From Nocardia blacklockiae (GTDB taxonomy: Bacteria; Actinomycetota; Actinomycetes; Mycobacteriales; Mycobacteriaceae): a stretch of 64,000 bases of DNA. The notes under the pieces are model-generated. The model did no database searches and was not told the origin of the DNA. It was given only the letters and a program-made list of their open reading frames with translations. Position 1 is the stretch's first letter. Each line of letters starts with the position of its first letter. Location: assembly GCF_015477355.1 (NCBI RefSeq), contig NZ_JADLRJ010000008.1, positions 310,001-374,000 on the forward strand, given 5' to 3'. This document shows, in pieces, positions 59,495-64,000 of this stretch. Position numbers and translations under genes: made by a program.

Positions 59495-62491
59495 GTGGGC
59501 ATGCGCCCCCCGACAGGATTACCTTCGCTGTCCCGTCGCAGCCGGGTGCTGCTGCTGACGGCCCTCGTGCTCGCGGCGCTGCTGCTGGTCGGGCCGCGGC
59601 TGGTCGACGCCTATACCAACTGGTTGTGGTTCGGCGAGCTGGGATTCCGGCGCGTCTACGCGACGGTGCTGGTGACCCGCATCCTGCTGTTCGCGGTGGT
59701 GGCGCTGGTCGTCGGCGTGCTGATCTGGCTGGCGATGCTGGCGGCCTATCGCACCCGGCCGGTGTTCGTCCCGGTCGCCGGGCCCAACGATCCGATCGCC
59801 CGCTACCGCACCACGGTGATGGGGCGGCTGCGGCTGTTCGGCATCGGCATCCCGGCTCTGGTCGGTCTGCTGTCGGGCCTGGTGGCGCAGTCGAGCTGGG
59901 TGACGGTGCAGATGTTCCTGCACGGCGGCTCGTTCAATATGAAGGACCCGCAGTTCGGTCTGGACGTCGGCTTCTACGCCTTCGATCTGCCGTTCTACAA
60001 GATGCTGCTGAACTGGCTGTTCGTCGCCGCGGTGATCGCGTTCTTCGCGAACCTGGTGACGCACTACGTGTTCGGCGGCCTGCGGCTGTCCGGTCGCGAG
60101 GGCACCCTGACGCGTCCGGCCCGCATCCAGCTGGCGGTGATCGCCGGAACCTTCGTGCTGCTCAAGGCGATCGCGTACTGGTTCGACCGGTACTCGCTGC
60201 TGTCGAGCACGCGCAAGGAGCCCACCTTCACCGGTGGTTCCTACACCGACATCAACGCCGTGCTGCCGGCCAAGCTGATCCTGATGTCGATCGCGATCAT
60301 CTGCGCCATCGCCTTCTTCACCGGAATCGTGTTGAAGGACTTGCGGGTTCCGGCGATGGCGGCGGCGCTGCTGGTGCTGTCGTCGATCCTGATCGGCGCG
60401 GTGTGGCCGCTGATCGTCGAGCAGTTCGAGGTGCGCCCGAACGCGGCGACCAAGGAGTCGGCCTACATCGAGCGCAATATCGCCGCCACCCGGCAGGCGT
60501 ACGGCCTCACCGACGACAAGGTCCAGTACCAGGACTACAAGGGCACCCCGACCAAGGACCCGGCCACCATCCCGGCCGACCAGCAGACCATCAAGAACAT
60601 CCGGCTGCTGGACCCGAACCTGTTGACCCAGACCTTCATCCAGCGCCAGCAGCTGCAGAACTTCTACGGCTTCCCCGACCCGCTGGACATCGATCGGTAC
60701 ACGGTCAACGGCGACGTCCAGGACTACATCGTGGGCGCGCGCGAGCTGGTGCCGCAGAACCTGTCCGGCAACCAGACCGACTGGATCAACAAGCACACCG
60801 TCTACACGCACGGCAACGGTTTCGTCGCCGCGCCGGCCAACCGCGTCAACGTCGCCCCGCCGAAGGAGACGCAGCAGGCCGCGACCGGTTCGGCCGGTTC
60901 GAACACGGGCGGCTACGGCTACCCGGTGTTCAATATCGGCGACCAGTCGACGGTGAGCGACCTGTTCACACCGAAGGACAAGCAGGCGATCAAGGTCGAC
61001 CAGCCGCGCATCTACTACGGCGAGATGATCGCCAAGTCCGACGCCGACTACGCGATCGTGGGCGGCAACGGCCAGCCGCCGCGCGAATACGACACCGGCA
61101 CTTCGCAGTACACCTACACCGGTTCGGGCGGCGTGCCGATCAGCAACTGGTTCAACCGCCTGGCCTTCGCCGCCAAGTACGCCGAGCGCAACATCCTGTT
61201 CTCCGGCGCGATCGGCTCGGATTCGAAGATCATCTACAACCGCAATCCGCGCGACCGCGTGCAGCAGGTGGCGCCGTGGCTGACCGCCGACGGCGACGTC
61301 TACCCGGCGGTGGTCAACGGCCGCATCCAGTGGATCGTCGACGCCTACACCACCCTCGACAATTTCCCGTACGCCCAGCGCACCTCGCTGGACGGCGTGG
61401 TCGAGGATTCGATCGACCAGAACACCGGCCGGATGCTGCCCCGCAAGGAGGTCAGCTACATCCGCAACTCGGTGAAGGCCACCGTGGACGCCTACGACGG
61501 CACGGTGAACCTCTACGAGGTGGACTCGAACGATCCGGTGCTGAAGGCGTGGGAGGGCGTGTTCCCGAACGCGGTGCAGCCCAAGAGCGCCATCACCCCG
61601 GAGTTGCAGGCGCACTTCCGCTACCCGGAGGACCTGTTCAAGGTGCAGCGCGACATCCTCTCGCGCTACCACGTGAACGATCCGCGAGAGTTCTTCACCA
61701 CCAACGCGTTCTGGTCGGTCCCGAGCGACCCGACCTCGGACACCCCGACCAACGCGCATCAGCCGCCGTACTACGTGCTGCTGGGCGATCCGCAGACGGG
61801 TAAGCCGCAGTTCAACCTGACCAGCGCGATGGTGGGTTACAAGCGGCAGTTCCTGGCCGCCTACATCCAGGTCAGCTCGGATCCGGAGAACTACGGCAAG
61901 TTCACGGTGCGCAAGCTGCCCACGGATTCGCAGACGCCCGGCCCGCAACAGGTGCAGACGTCGATGACGACCGATGCCCGGGTGTCCAGTGACCGCACGG
62001 TGCTGACCGGCGGCAATACCAACAAGATCAAATACGGGAATCTGCTGACGCTGCCGGTCGGCGACGGTGGCGTCCTGTATGTGGAGCCGTGGTATCTGGA
62101 ACGCAACGCCGGGCCGAACGCCGCCTCGTTCCCGCAGCTGGTCAAGGTGCTGGCCAGTTCCGGCGACAAGGTCGGCTACCAGGCCACGCTGGGCGACGCG
62201 CTCAACGACGTCCAGGAGGGCCTGGGGTCGGCGGCGACTCAGCAACCCGGCCAGCAGGCGGTCAATCCGCCGTCCAGTGGCAGCGGCACCGCACCGCCGT
62301 CCAACCAGGGCACTCAGCCGCCGGTGACGCCGCCGACGGGGTCGGCCGGTAAGGACGCCGCGGTCAAGGAACTCAACGACGCGCTGAAGGGCGTGCAGGA
62401 CGCGCAGAAGTCCGGCGACCTCGGTCGCCTGGGCCAAGCGCTGGAGACCTTGCAGAAGGCGGTCGACGACTACAACAAGGCCGGCGGATAA
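59495..62491 (+). CDS. UPF0182 large membrane protein
   Basis: The 998-residue protein has about seven transmembrane helices in the first 320 residues (including VLLLTALVLAALLLVGPRLV and LLFAVVALVVGVLIWLAMLA). A large extracytoplasmic domain follows, and a Pro/Ser/Gly-rich then helical C-terminus (ELNDALKGVQDAQKSGDLG). It belongs to the conserved actinobacterial/cyanobacterial UPF0182 family of unknown function and corresponds to Rv3193c. The GTG start is set by GGGAGAG upstream. Confidence 0.92.
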   Translation: MGMRPPTGLPSLSRRSRVLLLTALVLAALLLVGPRLVDAYTNWLWFGELGFRRVYATVLVTRILLFAVVALVVGVLIWLAMLAAYRTRPVFVPVAGPNDPIARYRTTVMGRLRLFGIGIPALVGLLSGLVAQSSWVTVQMFLHGGSFNMKDPQFGLDVGFYAFDLPFYKMLLNWLFVAAVIAFFANLVTHYVFGGLRLSGREGTLTRPARIQLAVIAGTFVLLKAIAYWFDRYSLLSSTRKEPTFTGGSYTDINAVLPAKLILMSIAIICAIAFFTGIVLKDLRVPAMAAALLVLSSILIGAVWPLIVEQFEVRPNAATKESAYIERNIAATRQAYGLTDDKVQYQDYKGTPTKDPATIPADQQTIKNIRLLDPNLLTQTFIQRQQLQNFYGFPDPLDIDRYTVNGDVQDYIVGARELVPQNLSGNQTDWINKHTVYTHGNGFVAAPANRVNVAPPKETQQAATGSAGSNTGGYGYPVFNIGDQSTVSDLFTPKDKQAIKVDQPRIYYGEMIAKSDADYAIVGGNGQPPREYDTGTSQYTYTGSGGVPISNWFNRLAFAAKYAERNILFSGAIGSDSKIIYNRNPRDRVQQVAPWLTADGDVYPAVVNGRIQWIVDAYTTLDNFPYAQRTSLDGVVEDSIDQNTGRMLPRKEVSYIRNSVKATVDAYDGTVNLYEVDSNDPVLKAWEGVFPNAVQPKSAITPELQAHFRYPEDLFKVQRDILSRYHVNDPREFFTTNAFWSVPSDPTSDTPTNAHQPPYYVLLGDPQTGKPQFNLTSAMVGYKRQFLAAYIQVSSDPENYGKFTVRKLPTDSQTPGPQQVQTSMTTDARVSSDRTVLTGGNTNKIKYGNLLTLPVGDGGVLYVEPWYLERNAGPNAASFPQLVKVLASSGDKVGYQATLGDALNDVQEGLGSAATQQPGQQAVNPPSSGSGTAPPSNQGTQPPVTPPTGSAGKDAAVKELNDALKGVQDAQKSGDLGRLGQALETLQKAVDDYNKAGG

Positions 62492-62509
62492 CCCTCGGCA
62501 CGGACGCGA

Positions 62510-62543
62510 ACGGCGCCGCCATCGTCATTGATGGCAGCGCCGT
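62510..62543. terminator. Bidirectional terminator between UPF0182 and rpf genes
   Basis: ACGGCGCCGCCATC (62510-62523) pairs with GATGGCAGCGCCGT (62530-62543) over 14 bp with one C-A mismatch and a 6-nt loop, followed by GTCGTTT. It lies between two convergent stop codons. Confidence 0.8.
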
Positions 62544-62572
62544 GTCGTTTCTCCCGGTATGGAGACTTCGCG

Positions 62573-63244
<672 letters not shown>

Positions 63245-63274
63245 TCACGGGTTCGTTCCGGGCCGAGCACGACG

Positions 63275-63410
63275 ATAACGAACAGATTTCGGCAGATCAC
63301 GTCTTGATAACGTCGGGAATGCATGAAGCGCATAACCGATTTCGAAGTGTTGATGCAGGTTGGCTATGTTGCGTTTTGAAATTCCGGACGGTCTGTTACC
63401 TGCTCGTTAT
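63275..63410. promoter_or_regulatory. Cluster of ATAAC/GTTAC half-sites upstream of rpf
   Basis: ATAAC occurs at 63275, 63307 and 63332, GTTAC at 63395 and GTTAT at 63406. The last two form a direct repeat with 11-bp spacing. Such GTTAC/GTAAC-type direct repeats resemble sites of the cell-wall response regulator MtrA, which is known to control rpf genes in relatives. The match is loose. Confidence 0.3.
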
Positions 63411-63590
63411 GTGTCGCAGATCACTCTGTGATTGTGCGGTGGATCACGTTTTCCGGGACTTGCGCTGGAAACGCGCGTGTGCGCGAGCCCCGGCCGCTAC
63501 CCCATGATCATCTCCGTCGCACCCGAAACCGCACCTGATCAGCCGATTTGGCTCTCCGCAGCACGTGTGTGTAATGTTGTGTTCACCCGA

Positions 63591-63664
63591 CGCGGGGTGG
63601 AGCAGCTCGGTAGCTCGCTGGGCTCATAACCCAGAGGTCGCAGGTTCAAATCCTGTCCCCGCTA
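63591..63664 (+). tRNA. Initiator tRNA-Met (CAT)
   Basis: A full cloverleaf is seen: acceptor CGCGGGG with CCCCGCT, anticodon arm CTGGG-CTCATAA-CCCAG with anticodon CAT at 63625-63627, and T arm GCAGG-TTCAAAT-CCTGT. Two initiator hallmarks are present: an unpaired C1-U72 end and three consecutive G-C pairs in the anticodon stem. CCA is not encoded (CTA follows). Confidence 0.97.
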
Positions 63665-63670
63665 CTAACG

Positions 63671-63706
63671 GAAACGGCCCGGAACCATCTGGTTCCGGGC
63701 CGTTTC
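63671..63706 (+). terminator. Terminator after the initiator tRNA
   Basis: GAAACGGCCCGGAACC (63671-63686) and its exact complement (63691-63706) form a perfect 16-bp stem with a 4-nt loop, ending in TTTC. It lies 6 bp after the tRNA and ends the transcript. Confidence 0.92.
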
Positions 63707-63731
63707 GCGTTGGTCGACGGCTCCTTCGGCT

Positions 63732-63983
63732 TCATCGGCCGGAGGGGATAGGCGCGACGGGGCCGGAGTCGATCGACACCGGCGTTCCGGTGCTGTCGAA
63801 GAAGATCGCCCGCACTCCGCGTTCGCCCGGCGACTCCGGCGACCGGACGCGATTCGCGCGAAGCAGGCCCGCGGCGGGGTCTCGTACTTCGACGCGGTCC
63901 CGGCCGTCCCCGTCGACCCGCCGTACCAGCAGGCAGGCCCGCGCGCGGCCCGCGAGGTCCTCCTGGACCACGAACGCCATCAC
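63732..63983 (-). CDS. Hypothetical protein, possibly cut by the window edge
   Basis: The 83-residue frame begins GTG ATG at 63983-63978 and ends at the TGA complement of 63732-63734. It includes RARACLLVRRVDGDGRDRVE and GVRAIFFDSTGTPVSID. I recognise no family. The frame stays open upstream to base 64000, so this may be the C-terminal part of a longer protein. Confidence 0.45.
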   Translation of the reverse strand: MMAFVVQEDLAGRARACLLVRRVDGDGRDRVEVRDPAAGLLRANRVRSPESPGERGVRAIFFDSTGTPVSIDSGPVAPIPSGR

Positions 63984-64000
63984 GCCGTTGCCCCCGTCGC

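Overview
This is a very GC-rich actinobacterial chromosome segment, most probably from Nocardia or a close relative in the Mycobacteriales. The evidence for this is a WhiB7 regulator, a mycoredoxin, an AdnAB-type helicase-nuclease pair, a UvrD2 helicase with a four-cysteine motif, a resuscitation-promoting factor, an antigen-85-like esterase, an F420-type (LLM) oxidoreductase and many GTG starts. I see no insertion sequence, prophage, integrase or CRISPR array. One tRNA gene (initiator Met) is present and no rRNA.

Region 1 (1-11 kb) is mixed metabolism: a sirohydrochlorin chelatase, an aldo/keto reductase divergent from an XRE/MmyB-type regulator with a palindrome between them, a VOC protein, a secreted esterase, a Tat-exported metallophosphoesterase, a TfoX-domain protein, and an acyl-CoA synthetase plus D-aminoacylase-like amidohydrolase behind a KstR-like palindrome.

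Region 2 (11-29 kb) carries respiratory nitrate reductase narGHJI on the minus strand, a sulfatase divergent from a four-gene oligopeptide-type ABC importer (lipoprotein, two permeases, fused double ATPase), a GtrA-like protein and a MobA-MoeA fusion. The fusion could supply molybdenum cofactor to NarG.

Region 3 (30-62.5 kb) follows, from memory of gene order, the conserved block around M. tuberculosis Rv3204-Rv3193: ATL protein, lipV-like hydrolase, adnA-adnB, RCK potassium channel, nudC, mrx1, uvrD2, whiB7, ABC1 kinase, ThiF-like protein, zincin-type protein, PDZ-Lon protease and UPF0182. Small cargo sets are interleaved: reductase/TetR/CocE hydrolase/roadblock, DoxX, EVE-MarR, and MaoC/sigma factor/ArsR/LLM oxidoreductase. 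It is largely a genome-integrity and stress block: AdnAB and UvrD2 for DNA ends and unwinding, Mrx1 for mycothiol redox, WhiB7 for antibiotic stress.

Region 4 (62.5-64 kb) holds an Rpf gene with a structured leader, the initiator tRNA with a strong terminator, and one hypothetical gene at the edge.

The most interesting structure is the roughly 530-nt whiB7 leader. It has a WhiB7-type promoter, a 107-codon upstream ORF with an alanine-rich run, a perfect 9-bp terminator-like hairpin, and an upstream segment inside the uORF that can pair with the 5' arm of that hairpin. Together these fit a complete attenuation switch. Also notable are an SOS-like box upstream of adnA, periodic in-frame repeat insertions in AdnA (13 residues) and AdnB (6 residues), a cluster of DnaA-box-like sites at 52.2-52.35 kb, and three 50-bp tandem copies of the aldo/keto reductase 3' end.
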